Shown here: one piece after another, positions 9,701 to 17,730 of the stretch
Layout: every line of letters starts with the position of its first letter
How positions within the stretch are numbered: position 1 is the stretch's first letter
From: UTCHB3 sp964371075
GTDB lineage: Bacteria; Bacteroidota; Ignavibacteria; Ignavibacteriales; Ignavibacteriaceae
Reading direction: 5' to 3'
Length of the DNA stretch: 64,000 nt
Assembly: GCA_964371075.1 (NCBI GenBank)
Contig: CAYJKN010000002.1
Span: 744,001 to 808,000, forward strand
Position numbers and translations under genes: made by a program
The notes under the pieces: generated by a model
Database searches by the model: none
What the model was told of the DNA's origin: nothing
The model's input: the letters and a program-made list of their open reading frames with translations, nothing else

Positions 9701-9963
9701 CAACTGTTTCATGGCCCGATGAAGAGTCTCATCCCAATTCTCTTGATATGATTCGGGAGAAAAAGTTTGATCTCATCGTCAACATTCCGAAGAATAATTC
9801 GAGGGATGAACTCAATAACGATTACACAATCAGGCGAAGTGCGGTTGATTATAATATCCCTCTCATCACAAATGCAAGACTTGCATCAGCATTTATTGAA
9901 GCCATGAACAGATATACAATTGATCAAATTGCAATAACGGGATGGGACGAGTATAAATCGTAA
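6727..9963 (+). CDS. carB: carbamoyl-phosphate synthase large subunit
   Basis: 1078 aa, the full length of CarB. It has two homologous ATP-grasp halves. The first starts at GSGALKIGEAGEFDYSG and includes TLGGQGSGF; the second starts at LGSGAYRIGSSVEFDW (near residue 575) and includes RPSYVLAGSAM. The last ~140 residues form the MGS-like allosteric domain (LLASGGVELFATAGTAKFL). It catalyses ATP-dependent activation of bicarbonate and phosphorylation of carbamate. The gene starts inside the carA stop codon (ATGA overlap), so the two subunits are coupled. All core motifs appear intact. Confidence 0.97.
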   Translation: MMNPRVKKLNKVVIIGSGALKIGEAGEFDYSGSQALKALREEGVKTVLLNPNIATVQTSEDLADRVYFLPVTPWFVEEIIKKEKPDGILLSFGGQTALNCGVELYRAGTLAKYGVEVLGTPVDAIIETEDRELFARKLESVSIKTPKSFAVTSVDDAVKAAETIGYPLIIRAAYTLGGQGSGFCHDLDSLKEMADLAFSYSDQILVEESLKGWKEVEYEVVRDRYDNCITVCNMENFDPLGIHTGESIVVAPSQTLSNDDYQLLRNISIKLIRHIGIVGECNVQFALDPKSQDYRVIEVNARLSRSSALASKATGYPLAFVAAKLALGYGLHELKNNVTKVTSALFEPALDYIVVKIPRWDLDKFSGVSKKIGSSMKSVGEVMAIGRTFEEAIQKGLRMIRQARHGFVGTREAPVADLKAQLQEPTDKRIFYIAEAFEEGMSVEEIHSLTKIDNWFLGKLKNIFDLKNELLKFDTLPKLSNELLAKAKRYGFSDFQIARFVLKSVDRLIEEDIMLVRNERKLRGILPVVKQIDTLAAEYPAQTNYLYLTYSGTDHDINYENDQKSVIVLGSGAYRIGSSVEFDWCSVSALTTVRNEGFRAIMINYNPETVSTDYDICDRLYFDELSFERVMDIIDLECPFGVIVNSGGQIPNGLATRLNDQNVPILGTSAESIDRSENRHKFSEMLDQLGIDQPRWKELTSIDDIVQFADTTGFPLLIRPSYVLAGSAMNVVSNREDLEYFLKEAATVSKQYPVVVSEFIENAKEIEFDAVANHGEIVVYTVSEHVEFAGVHSGDSTIIFPPQKIYVETSRLIKKTAQRIARELNITGPFNIQFIARDNYIKVIECNLRASRSFPFVSKVLKVNLIELATKAALGLPVTKPSKSAFDLEYIGVKASQFSFHRLSGADPVLGVDMTSTGEVGCIGDDFYEALLKAMLSVGYRLPVRRIFLSTGPLRDKVELLEPCRLLASGGVELFATAGTAKFLHDHNIECTTVSWPDEESHPNSLDMIREKKFDLIVNIPKNNSRDELNNDYTIRRSAVDYNIPLITNARLASAFIEAMNRYTIDQIAITGWDEYKS

Positions 9964-10058
9964 AAATAAAAGTTCTGATTTGGAACAAGTGGCCAAATAA
10001 ATTGTTTAATTAAAGAAGTAAATTTTTAATCATCAAAATAAAATAATCTGAGGCAAAA

Positions 10059-11642
10059 ATGTCTAAAGTAAGTAGAACAGCTCTTGCTGTTTTCTTCAGT
10101 ATCGTCTCCATAATCGGAATTTCAGCCCAATCAAATGTAGATTTCACTCTCAAAGGTAAACTCCTTGGAAGTGATGGTAAACCAATGCCAAAATCGGAAA
10201 TTTATATCTTCGCAGATGCGGTGTCCTATTTTGCATCAACTGTTCCTGCTGCCGTTAAAGATGACGGTTCATTCGAATTAAAATTCAAAACTCCCGGAAG
10301 TTATTCAGTGGCTTTTTGTGGTCTCGGGCACACGATGTATATGGCTACTCTACCCGTATTTGATGTTAAAGGGGTTACTGAAGTTGAGGTAAAACTTTCT
10401 GTTCCCAAAACACAGCTATTCCCTAACACACTGGGATTTAAATCCAATGCAGGGGTCGATTTCTTTCTTCCTGATTTTGTTAAAAAGGGAAGTGACGGTA
10501 AATATACTTTCACTGTTAATAAAAAAATCGATACACTTCTGGTGCAACTTACGGGAAGGGCATACTCAACACCTGCGGGATTTGAATATCCGGGTGCCAA
10601 ATATGTACCCGACAGTCTTGGTGGATATCACACAGCCTTCTACAATGTAAAACCGGGATTTTCGATAATCATAGATCCAACTACACTTCCAAAAACAGTT
10701 GGTAACAATACTGAATCAATCACTTTTCTGAGTGATCCTGTTAATATCAAAGAAGTTTATGAAGCGTCCGAAAGACCAAACAAAAATTTTGAAGAAACGA
10801 ATCTCAAAACATTCAACTATTTCAAAGATCTCTTCAAGAATGGTAAATCAAAAGCCGCAAGAGATATTGCCGCCGTGCAACTCTTCACTTACCATGTCAC
10901 TGCAGAATACCCAAGTGTTGAAAACATTGAAGAAGTGATAAATGCCATAACTGCTGATAATATTGGATGGAGCAGAAACTTCTATAGTTTAATTGAAATT
11001 GTTGAACGCAAACCAGTCTCTGAACAGTCTAAATTTATTTCTGATATTTTTGAGAGCTCCACAAGTGTTGATCTAAAAATGTATGTCCTTTATTATTTAA
11101 AGGGTAAACCAAACATGGTATCAGAAGAAAAATATGCCGAGCTTTTTGCCGCATATAAAAAAGTTGCAACCGATGAAAAATATGGTTACTCTTTAACTGA
11201 TCTAAAACCGGCAGTGCCACTCAGTGAACAAAAGGTGGAGGATTTTACAGTAAAACTGATCGATGGAAAAGATTTCTCTCCCAAACAACTTGAGGGAAAA
11301 TATTACTTGATCGATTTCTGGGGAACATGGTGTATGCCGTGTATCGAAGAGATTCCAAGTATCGAAAAAGCTTATGCAAAATTCAGCTCCAAAGGATTTG
11401 AGATCATAAGTCTTGGTTTTAACTCTCCTGAGGAAGATTTCAAAAATCAGAGGAAAAAAACTCCTATGCCATGGTTACATGCATTGTTAAATGATGTTGA
11501 TGCTGAAACTCTTGCAAACCTTTATAATGTTCAATACATCCCTAAAATGCTTCTTGTTGGTCCCGATGGAAAGATCATTGCCAATGAAGAAACACTCAGA
11601 GATGGTGGATTGGAAAAGAAACTTGAGGAAATCTTCAAGTAA
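10059..11642 (+). CDS. exported TlpA-like thioredoxin-family protein
   Basis: 527 aa. The N-terminus has a signal peptide ending near SAQS. Residues ~30-110 look like a carboxypeptidase-regulatory-like beta-sandwich (FTLKGKLLGSDGKPMPKSEI). The C-terminal ~140 residues are a TlpA/ResA-type thioredoxin domain with the redox motif WCMPC in FWGTWCMPCIEEIP and the cis-Pro region NVQYIPKMLLV. It is probably an envelope disulfide reductase, like the many DUF4369/TlpA proteins of Bacteroidota; its partner is unknown. The WGTW start of the active-site loop is typical. It is monocistronic, with 116 bases to thrS. Confidence 0.85.
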   Translation: MSKVSRTALAVFFSIVSIIGISAQSNVDFTLKGKLLGSDGKPMPKSEIYIFADAVSYFASTVPAAVKDDGSFELKFKTPGSYSVAFCGLGHTMYMATLPVFDVKGVTEVEVKLSVPKTQLFPNTLGFKSNAGVDFFLPDFVKKGSDGKYTFTVNKKIDTLLVQLTGRAYSTPAGFEYPGAKYVPDSLGGYHTAFYNVKPGFSIIIDPTTLPKTVGNNTESITFLSDPVNIKEVYEASERPNKNFEETNLKTFNYFKDLFKNGKSKAARDIAAVQLFTYHVTAEYPSVENIEEVINAITADNIGWSRNFYSLIEIVERKPVSEQSKFISDIFESSTSVDLKMYVLYYLKGKPNMVSEEKYAELFAAYKKVATDEKYGYSLTDLKPAVPLSEQKVEDFTVKLIDGKDFSPKQLEGKYYLIDFWGTWCMPCIEEIPSIEKAYAKFSSKGFEIISLGFNSPEEDFKNQRKKTPMPWLHALLNDVDAETLANLYNVQYIPKMLLVGPDGKIIANEETLRDGGLEKKLEEIFK

Positions 11643-11653
11643 CATTTATTTTT

Positions 11654-11685
11654 TTGGTTACACATGTTTCAGCATGTGTAACCAA
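11654..11685. other. 13-bp perfect hairpin without downstream U-tract
   Basis: TTGGTTACACATG and CATGTGTAACCAA form a perfect 13-bp stem with a 6-base loop between the TlpA-like gene and thrS. On the plus strand the T-run lies before the hairpin, not after it, so it is not a standard terminator in either direction. It may be a 3'-end stabiliser for the upstream mRNA or a structured element before thrS. Confidence 0.6.
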
Positions 11686-11759
11686 TTCCTCTGCAATGCC
11701 ATAATAAAATTCGTAAAAAATGAGTAAATTTAGGGTTGTAATTATAAAAAGTGGACAAA

Positions 11760-13553
11760 ATGAAAGAAGTGGATCAGTTATATAAAATAAGACATTCGTT
11801 GGCGCACATTATGGCGCAGGCGGTTCTTGAACATTATCCCAAAGCCAAAATGGGTTTTGGCCCCCCGGTTGACAACGGTTTCTATTATGATTTTGATTTT
11901 GGTACCGAGAAAATATCTTCTGAAGATTTTAAGAAGATCGAAAAATCGATGTACAAAATCATCAATCAAAAACAGGAATTCAACATATATTACAAACCTC
12001 TGGATGAAGCGATAGAGCTTCTTGCAGGCATGGATCAATCTTATAAGGTTGAATATGCAAAGGAACTTGTTGAAACGGGTCAAGCTGAGGATCAAGGATT
12101 AAGTTTTTATGTTAACGGTACATTTACTGACATGTGTGAAGGTCCACACATCGCCAACACCGGTGAAATACCTCAAAAATGTTTTAAATTAGACAGGATT
12201 TCCGGTAGCTATTGGCGTGGTGATGAGAAAAAACCTATGCTCACCAGAATTTATGGTCTTGCTTTTGAGAATGAAGAAGAGCTTAAAGACTACATCAGAA
12301 GGCGAGAACTTGCGATGCAGAGGGACCACAGGAAACTTGGTGCCGAGCTCGAAATATTCCTTATTGATGAAGAAGTTGGAACCGGTCTTCCTCTTTGGCT
12401 CCCAAATGGAGCAGTTATCAGAGCAGAACTTGAAGCATGGGCAAAAGAAGTGGAATTTAAAGCCGGTTATCACCATGTTTCAACTCCATCCCTAAGCAAA
12501 TCTACTTTGTATCTTAGATCCGGGCATCTTCCTTATTATGCTGAATCGATGTTCCCTCCAATGGTACTGGATGAGAATACTGAATACTATTTAAGGCCGA
12601 TGAACTGTCCTCATCACCATAAAATTTATGGTTTTAGACCCAGAAGTTACAGAGAACTTCCTTATCGTCTCGCTGAATATGGTGATATGTTCCGCTACGA
12701 AAAACACGGTTCTCTCTCCGGATTACTCCGTGTTAGAGCCATGTGCCTCAATGATGCTCATATCTATTGTGAATATGACCAGGTGAAAGAGGAATTTGCA
12801 AAGGTTATGGACCTCTACAAATATTATTATGATTACCTAAGACTTGGAAATTTCAGAGTAAGACTCTCCCTGCATGATTCGGAAAGTGACAAATATGTTA
12901 AGGATGAAGAGGAATGGCAGTTTAGCGAGGATATCGTAAGAGAAATTCTTAATGAAAACAAAATCGACTTTATTGAAGAACGTGGCGAAGCTGCTTTCTA
13001 CGGTCCTAAAGTTGACATCCAGATTAAAAACCTGCTTGGCAGAGAAGAAACCGTTTCAACCTGTCAACTCGATTTTGTTATGGCAAAAAGATTTGATCTT
13101 TGGTATTCTGCCAAAGATGGAACAATGAAACAGCCTTACATCCTTCACAGAGCCCCTCTTTCAACACATGAAAGAATGATTTCATTCCTGATTGAGTTCT
13201 GGGGTGGAGCGTTCCCAACTTGGATGGCTCCAAATCAGGTAATGCTGATACCCGTGAACGAGGGTGTTGTTGACTATGCAATGGATATGAAACATAAGAT
13301 GACCGAACTGGGAATCAGATGTGACATCGATGTTTCTGATGATTCGTTCAATAAAAAAATCCGTAAAGCAGTAACAAAAAAGACTCCAAATATGTGGATC
13401 ATCGGTGATAATGAAAAAGCCGAAGGTACAATAACATGGAGAAGATATTGTGTGCAGGATCAGATTAAGATGTCATCAGATGCAGCAATCGACAAAATTG
13501 TCCATCTGCGAACAAACAGAGTCATGGACAACTTCCCTGATGTTCAAATCTAA
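11760..13553 (+). CDS. thrS: threonyl-tRNA synthetase lacking the N-terminal TGS domain
   Basis: 597 aa from ATG 11760 (a GTG at 11751 would add three residues). It charges tRNA-Thr. The protein begins directly at the editing domain: HSLAH (about residues 12-16) and CEGPH provide the HxxxH/CxxxH editing residues. The class II core has RPMNCPHH (zinc Cys), motif 2 FRYEKHGSLSGLLRVRAM with NDAHIYC, and motif 3 HRAPLSTHERM. The C-terminal anticodon-binding domain follows. The usual ~60-residue TGS domain is absent and there is no room for it in frame upstream. A TAAATTTA box at 11725-11732 could be its promoter. Confidence 0.95.
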   Translation: MKEVDQLYKIRHSLAHIMAQAVLEHYPKAKMGFGPPVDNGFYYDFDFGTEKISSEDFKKIEKSMYKIINQKQEFNIYYKPLDEAIELLAGMDQSYKVEYAKELVETGQAEDQGLSFYVNGTFTDMCEGPHIANTGEIPQKCFKLDRISGSYWRGDEKKPMLTRIYGLAFENEEELKDYIRRRELAMQRDHRKLGAELEIFLIDEEVGTGLPLWLPNGAVIRAELEAWAKEVEFKAGYHHVSTPSLSKSTLYLRSGHLPYYAESMFPPMVLDENTEYYLRPMNCPHHHKIYGFRPRSYRELPYRLAEYGDMFRYEKHGSLSGLLRVRAMCLNDAHIYCEYDQVKEEFAKVMDLYKYYYDYLRLGNFRVRLSLHDSESDKYVKDEEEWQFSEDIVREILNENKIDFIEERGEAAFYGPKVDIQIKNLLGREETVSTCQLDFVMAKRFDLWYSAKDGTMKQPYILHRAPLSTHERMISFLIEFWGGAFPTWMAPNQVMLIPVNEGVVDYAMDMKHKMTELGIRCDIDVSDDSFNKKIRKAVTKKTPNMWIIGDNEKAEGTITWRRYCVQDQIKMSSDAAIDKIVHLRTNRVMDNFPDVQI

Positions 13554-13620
13554 AATCTGATATTTCAGTTCATATTTACTAAATGTGAATATGAATCTGT
13601 AAATCACCCTGAAGACTTTT

Positions 13621-13667
13621 AGGGGTTATCAAAAGAAATTTGTTTCTTGAGATAACCCCTTTTTTTG
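13621..13667 (+). terminator. rho-independent terminator of thrS
   Basis: The outer stem AGGGGTTATC pairs with GATAACCCCT and the arm continues inward with AAGAAA/TTTCTT. It is followed by seven to eight T. It lies 68 bases after the thrS stop. Confidence 0.92.
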
Positions 13668-13727
13668 TAACATTTTTAAGTTTGAATAGTATAAATTGCA
13701 GTTTAAGTTTTTTCACCAGGAGTATTA

Positions 13728-14180
13728 ATGCATAAATTGATGTTCTTTCTTATCATCCTTGTTTTTACAGCGTTCTCTCAAGGAATTGACCAAAAACCAC
13801 ACCACGACAAAAAAGAGAAACCGATGGAAAAACAACCGGATGTTGTTCTAAAAAATGCACCATTGGTAAGTCCCTTAACAATCGATTTTCAGATAGAATT
13901 AGGTTCAAAAAACAAGGCTCTGAAGAAAATTGGAGAGATTATCCAAAGAGGCAAAGATCAAAATGATGTAAAAGCTCTTCTTTCAGCGGCGGTTATTTTA
14001 TTTTTGGAAGAGTCAAATTCGGGCAAAAAGGCAAGAATTACCGGAAAAGATATCCTCATAATGGCTACCGAAATAGCTGTTCAGATGAAAAATGCCAAAG
14101 ACATTAACGCCTGTGCTCTGTTTTGGGAAGATAAACTTTTCGGTAATGATCCTGCAAAAGCTAAAGAAATTCTAAAGTAA
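13728..14180 (+). CDS. small exported protein of unknown function
   Basis: 150 aa. A hydrophobic N-terminus (LMFFLIILVFTAFSQG) suggests a signal peptide. The mature part starts with a highly charged stretch (HHDKKEKPMEKQ) and then appears alpha-helical. A good ribosome-binding site (CAGGAG) precedes ATG 13728. I do not recognise a family. It is monocistronic, between the thrS terminator and the repeat block at 14237. Confidence 0.65.
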   Translation: MHKLMFFLIILVFTAFSQGIDQKPHHDKKEKPMEKQPDVVLKNAPLVSPLTIDFQIELGSKNKALKKIGEIIQRGKDQNDVKALLSAAVILFLEESNSGKKARITGKDILIMATEIAVQMKNAKDINACALFWEDKLFGNDPAKAKEILK

Positions 14181-14236
14181 TTTTTATCAATCAAATAATT
14201 GAAAATTCTCAAAAACCGGGTGGTTTCTTTGCAGAT

Positions 14237-14320
14237 ATCCGATGGTATCGTATAGTTTATGGCAAAATCATCCGATGGTATCGTATAAAAAGCTTGTAAA
14301 TCATCCGATGGTATCGTATA
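14237..14320 (+). repeat. three exact 18-bp repeats at 33-bp spacing upstream of an AAA ATPase gene
   Basis: ATCCGATGGTATCGTATA occurs exactly at 14237-14254, 14270-14287 and 14303-14320. The copies are 33 bp apart, about three helical turns. The first 17 bases form an imperfect palindrome centred on GGT (CGAT-GGT-ATCG core, 6 of 7 pairs). The last copy runs into TATATTTG (14317-14324), a match to the Bacteroidota -7 box, and sits just before the ribosome-binding site of the ATPase gene. This arrangement fits an operator or iteron array. Because 33 is a multiple of 3, the plus strand also reads as a repeated peptide (HPMVSY), which I regard as incidental. Confidence 0.85.
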
Positions 14321-14342
14321 TTTGGGGAGAGGAGATTTTAAA

Positions 14343-15533
14343 ATGGAACAACTGTTTTACAGATACAATCCCTGGTGGGATGGTGAGTATAAACTCGAAC
14401 ACTTATTTCCGAGGCTTCAAACCCTTGAGAAGTTGGAAAAAAGTGTTGATATTACCGAAGTAACATTTATTAGCGGATTGAGGAGAGTTGGAAAAACAAC
14501 ACTTCTTAGAATGTTAATAAAATCATTGATTGATGAAAGGGGAATTGACGCTTTATCCATCTTTTATCTTTCTCTCGATGACTACCTGTTACTGGACAAA
14601 AATATCCCTGAACTCATCGATGAATATCGAAAGATAACAAAGAAAAAGTTTGAAGAGAAGATTTATCTCTTTTTTGATGAAGTTACTTACTGTCCGGATT
14701 ATGAAATTCAATTAAAAAATATTTTCGATTCTCAGAATGTAAAAATATTCGCTTCATCCTCCAGCGCCTCACTACTCCGAGACAAAAAACCATATCTGAC
14801 GGGCAGAAACAGAATTTTGGAAGTTGATCCACTGACATTTGAGGAGTACATGATCTTCAAAGGGATTGAACTAAAACAGGCGGACACACACCTTACTGAT
14901 GTTTATTTTGAGGAGTATTTGAAGTCGGGTGGTATTCCCGAATTCGTAAAAACGGGGGATTTTGAATATCTGAAAAATCTGGTTGATGATATTATCATGA
15001 AAGACATATCGGCACTTCACAATATTAAAAACACTTCCTCTCTTAAAGAGATGTATTTACTTCTGATGGAAAGATCAGGGAAAAGTATCAGCCTTAACAA
15101 GGTAGCTAATATACTCGGACTCTCTCCGGATACTGTCAAGAGGTTTTTAACATATTTTGAAGAGGCATTTCTGATCTCCGCGATTTCGAAATGTGGAAAG
15201 ACAAATCAGTCAATTCTCTCTCTCAAAAAGATATACTCGGTGGATTTGGGTTTAAGAAACCTGTTTACAGGTTTCAGAGATAAAGGAAGTCTTTTCGAGA
15301 ATTATGTGTTTAATAAAATCAAAAAATTCAATCCATGTTATTATGCGGTGGATGGATATGAAATTGACTTTCTGATTGACAAAAAAGTCCTGATAGAATC
15401 GAAATATCATTCGGAACTTGAAGGTAAACAGCTTGAACTTTTTAATAATTCTGACTTTAAACACAAATATCTCATCACTTCGCAGAGGGAACTCAAAACC
15501 CTGATGGCTGATTTAACAAACATCATAAGGTAA
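14343..15533 (+). CDS. AAA ATPase with C-terminal DUF4143 domain
   Basis: 396 aa from ATG 14343, preceded by GGAGAGGAGA; the frame stays open 21 bases upstream. The N-terminal half is an AAA_14-type ATPase with Walker A GLRRVGKTT and Walker B IYLFFDEV, followed by the sensor-like FASSSSASLL. The middle has a winged-helix-like segment (ISLNKVANILGLSPDTVKRF). The C-terminal DUF4143 part resembles a PD-(D/E)XK nuclease fold (GYEIDFLIDKKVLIESKYH: D, then E-x-K). The family is widespread in bacteria and archaea and often looks horizontally transferred; its function is not established. The three 18-bp repeats immediately upstream are probably its regulatory sites. Confidence 0.85.
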   Translation: MEQLFYRYNPWWDGEYKLEHLFPRLQTLEKLEKSVDITEVTFISGLRRVGKTTLLRMLIKSLIDERGIDALSIFYLSLDDYLLLDKNIPELIDEYRKITKKKFEEKIYLFFDEVTYCPDYEIQLKNIFDSQNVKIFASSSSASLLRDKKPYLTGRNRILEVDPLTFEEYMIFKGIELKQADTHLTDVYFEEYLKSGGIPEFVKTGDFEYLKNLVDDIIMKDISALHNIKNTSSLKEMYLLLMERSGKSISLNKVANILGLSPDTVKRFLTYFEEAFLISAISKCGKTNQSILSLKKIYSVDLGLRNLFTGFRDKGSLFENYVFNKIKKFNPCYYAVDGYEIDFLIDKKVLIESKYHSELEGKQLELFNNSDFKHKYLITSQRELKTLMADLTNIIR

Positions 15534-15603
15534 GATATGAAGATAGAAGAAATTTTGTTTAAATTAGCGGATTAGCATATCAAAAAATCGGAGAGACTCT
15601 AAA

Positions 15604-16002
15604 ATGAAGAAAATATTTTTAGTATTGGCATTGTTTCTCACATTGAGCGCCATCTCTTTTGCTCAGGAGAAACCCGTCGAGAAGGAACAAATGAAACAAT
15701 GGTTCTTTGTCATGCTTACGAGAGGGGAAAACCGCACCCAGGATTCAGTTGAAACGGCAAAACTGATGGAAGGGCACATGGCGAATATAAACAAAATGGC
15801 AGAGCTCGGAGTCTTAAGGATTGCTGGACCTTTTATTGATGACGGGAACTGGCGTGGAATTTTTATCATGGACTGCAAGACGATTGAGGAAGCTGAAAGC
15901 TACGTAAAACAGGATCCTGCCATTATTGCAGGCAGACTAGCATACGAAATTCACCCATGGTATGGACCTGCCACAATCAAAACCAATTGGGATAAGGAAT
16001 GA
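15604..16002 (+). CDS. exported YCII-domain protein
   Basis: 132 aa. The signal peptide (IFLVLALFLTLSAISFAQ) is clear. The rest matches the YCII-related fold: FVMLTRGENR, HMANINKMAELGVLRIAGPF and a C-terminal DPAIIAGRLAYEIHPWYG. YCII proteins have a dimeric alpha/beta ferredoxin-like fold with a conserved His-Asp pair and are usually cytoplasmic, so an exported form is mildly unusual. Its stop overlaps the start of the next gene by ATGA, so the two are translationally coupled. The biochemical role is unknown. Confidence 0.75.
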   Translation: MKKIFLVLALFLTLSAISFAQEKPVEKEQMKQWFFVMLTRGENRTQDSVETAKLMEGHMANINKMAELGVLRIAGPFIDDGNWRGIFIMDCKTIEEAESYVKQDPAIIAGRLAYEIHPWYGPATIKTNWDKE

Positions 16003-16787
16003 AAAGTTATTTTGGATATGTTCTTTTTGCGGAGCACCTCGCTGATATTGCCGGGGCAACCATAGAGCGATATTTTAGAGGCGACATCCGCGCGGAATAT
16101 AAAAACTCACCTTCACCAATCGTTACCATTGCCGATAAGGAAGTGGAAGAGAAATTGCGTGAAGAGATAGAATTTGAAGACTCGGAATCAGGAATTATTG
16201 GAGAAGAGTTTGGAGAGAGAAAATCTAAAAACGGTTACACCTGGGTTATCGATCCAATTGATGGTACAATAGCTTTCAGTTGCGGAAAACCGGTTTTTGC
16301 AACACTTATTGCATTAATGAATGACGGTATTCCTTTGATTGGGATCATAGACCAACCTATCACCAGAGAGAGATGGATTGGAGTGTTAGGGAACACAACC
16401 ATGCTCAATGAGGAACCAATAAAATCATCAACTCAAACGGAACTTTCAAAAGCCAAACTGAGCACTACTTCTCCGGGAATGTTTAACGACCCAATATCTG
16501 CGAAAGTATTCAGCGAATTGCAGAAAAAAGTACACATCACAAGTTTTGGAGGAGATGCTTACCAGTTTGGTCTCTGTGCATCAGGGCATATAGATATCAT
16601 CCTTGAAAGGGGACTAAATCTATACGACTGGGCAGCACTTGTTCCCGTACTTAAAGGTTCAGGAGCCATTATTACCGATTGGAACGGTGCAGAATTAAAC
16701 CTCAACTCAAAAGGGGATGTTTTGGTCACTGGAAATCAAAATCTTCATGACCAGGTCCTTGACCTAATTCGTCAAGCTGCTCTGTAA
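15999..16787 (+). CDS. inositol-monophosphatase-family phosphatase, HisN-like
   Basis: 262 aa, the usual length for the IMPase family. Metal-binding motifs are in order: GEEFGE (about residue 70), DPIDGT (about 86-91) and the late YDWAALVPVLKGSGA. The DPIDGT-xx-F-xxGKPVFATLIAL region resembles histidinol-phosphate phosphatase of the HisN type more than inositol monophosphatase or CysQ. It would dephosphorylate a small phosphomonoester in the cytoplasm, with Mg2+. No histidine genes are adjacent, so the substrate remains a guess. Its start overlaps the YCII gene stop by 4 bases, and its end overlaps the convergent Fe-S gene by 16 bases. Confidence 0.85.
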   Translation: MKSYFGYVLFAEHLADIAGATIERYFRGDIRAEYKNSPSPIVTIADKEVEEKLREEIEFEDSESGIIGEEFGERKSKNGYTWVIDPIDGTIAFSCGKPVFATLIALMNDGIPLIGIIDQPITRERWIGVLGNTTMLNEEPIKSSTQTELSKAKLSTTSPGMFNDPISAKVFSELQKKVHITSFGGDAYQFGLCASGHIDIILERGLNLYDWAALVPVLKGSGAIITDWNGAELNLNSKGDVLVTGNQNLHDQVLDLIRQAAL

Positions 16788-17653
16788 GTCTGCAATTCAG
16801 ATCCATCAAGATCAAGAACTGTGATGTAAACCGGAATTTTCCTGACTGCAAGTTGGTTAGCTTTCATCGCCAACTGGGCGAGTCCACTGCAACATGGCAC
16901 TTTCATGATGACAACATTCATCGAATTGAGATTTGAATAGTCGATCATATCAACCAGTTTTTCGAGATAAGCTTCTTTATTCGTATCCAGTTTGGGGCAG
17001 GCAATTGCCATGACTTTTCCCGAAAGATATTTTTGATGGAAAGCTGTTGAAACAAATCCGGCACAATCAGCAGCGAGCAGAAGGTCGGCATTCCTGAAAA
17101 ATCCTGCTTGAGGATTTAAGAGATGTAATTGAATTGGCCAGTGTGTTAATTCACTTGGCTGCTCATCACCAACATACTCCATCCTTTTCCCGGGCTCAGA
17201 TTTTTTGATCTCTTGAGGAGCAGAACCTTTACATCCACACGAACCACCACCATGATGATGTTCTGCGGGAGCAGGAGTCTCAGTTTTTTCGGGTTGAAGG
17301 GCGACAGGATTTATCATATCATGTGCTTTTAGGTATTCAAGAGCTTCGGTGAAATATTCGATTTCGTTATGATCAAGAAGATGTTCAAGATGGGCTTTAA
17401 TCACATTGGGACCACCTTTTACGATGTAATCCATAACCTTATATTCATTGTAAGGTTCAGCTTCACGCTCTTCAATTGTTAAAGCTCCCGTGGGGCATTC
17501 ACCAAGGCAGGCTCCCAGACCGTCACAAAAAAGATCACTGATTAATCTTGCTTTACCATCAATTATTTGAAGTGCACCCTCATGACAAGCAGGAACACAT
17601 TCGCCACATCCGTCGCACAATTCTTCATTTATATTTATTATTTTTCTACGCAT
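16772..17653 (-). CDS. 2x[4Fe-4S] ferredoxin-domain protein with His/Gly/Cys-rich linker
   Basis: 293 aa from the ATG at 17653, which has GGAGAA just upstream; a longer frame to 17716 is less likely. The first ~60 residues are a bacterial two-cluster ferredoxin: CDGCGECVPACHEGAL and CDGLGACLGECPTGAL. A charged region follows, then EHHHGGGSCGCKGS, a small potential metal-binding linker. The C-terminal ~110 residues have LLLAADCAGFV and VPCCSGLAQLA, suggesting further Cys ligands or a redox site. The architecture recurs in anaerobes as a 4Fe-4S dicluster protein of unknown function. It probably moves electrons in the cytoplasm; the partner is not shown by its neighbours. Confidence 0.8.
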   Translation of the reverse strand: MRRKIININEELCDGCGECVPACHEGALQIIDGKARLISDLFCDGLGACLGECPTGALTIEEREAEPYNEYKVMDYIVKGGPNVIKAHLEHLLDHNEIEYFTEALEYLKAHDMINPVALQPEKTETPAPAEHHHGGGSCGCKGSAPQEIKKSEPGKRMEYVGDEQPSELTHWPIQLHLLNPQAGFFRNADLLLAADCAGFVSTAFHQKYLSGKVMAIACPKLDTNKEAYLEKLVDMIDYSNLNSMNVVIMKVPCCSGLAQLAMKANQLAVRKIPVYITVLDLDGSELQTYRAA

Positions 17654-17730
17654 TTTATTCTCCAAAACAGATAAAAAAGTCCGATTCAAATATAGTTGTT
17701 TATTATCAATTGACAAAACAGGAAGATACC

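Noticed and set aside
14242..14463. Short plus-strand frame with repeated HPMVSY peptide
   Set aside because: The peptide repeats only because the 33-bp DNA repeat is a multiple of 3; it overlaps the ATPase gene in another frame and has no ribosome-binding site.
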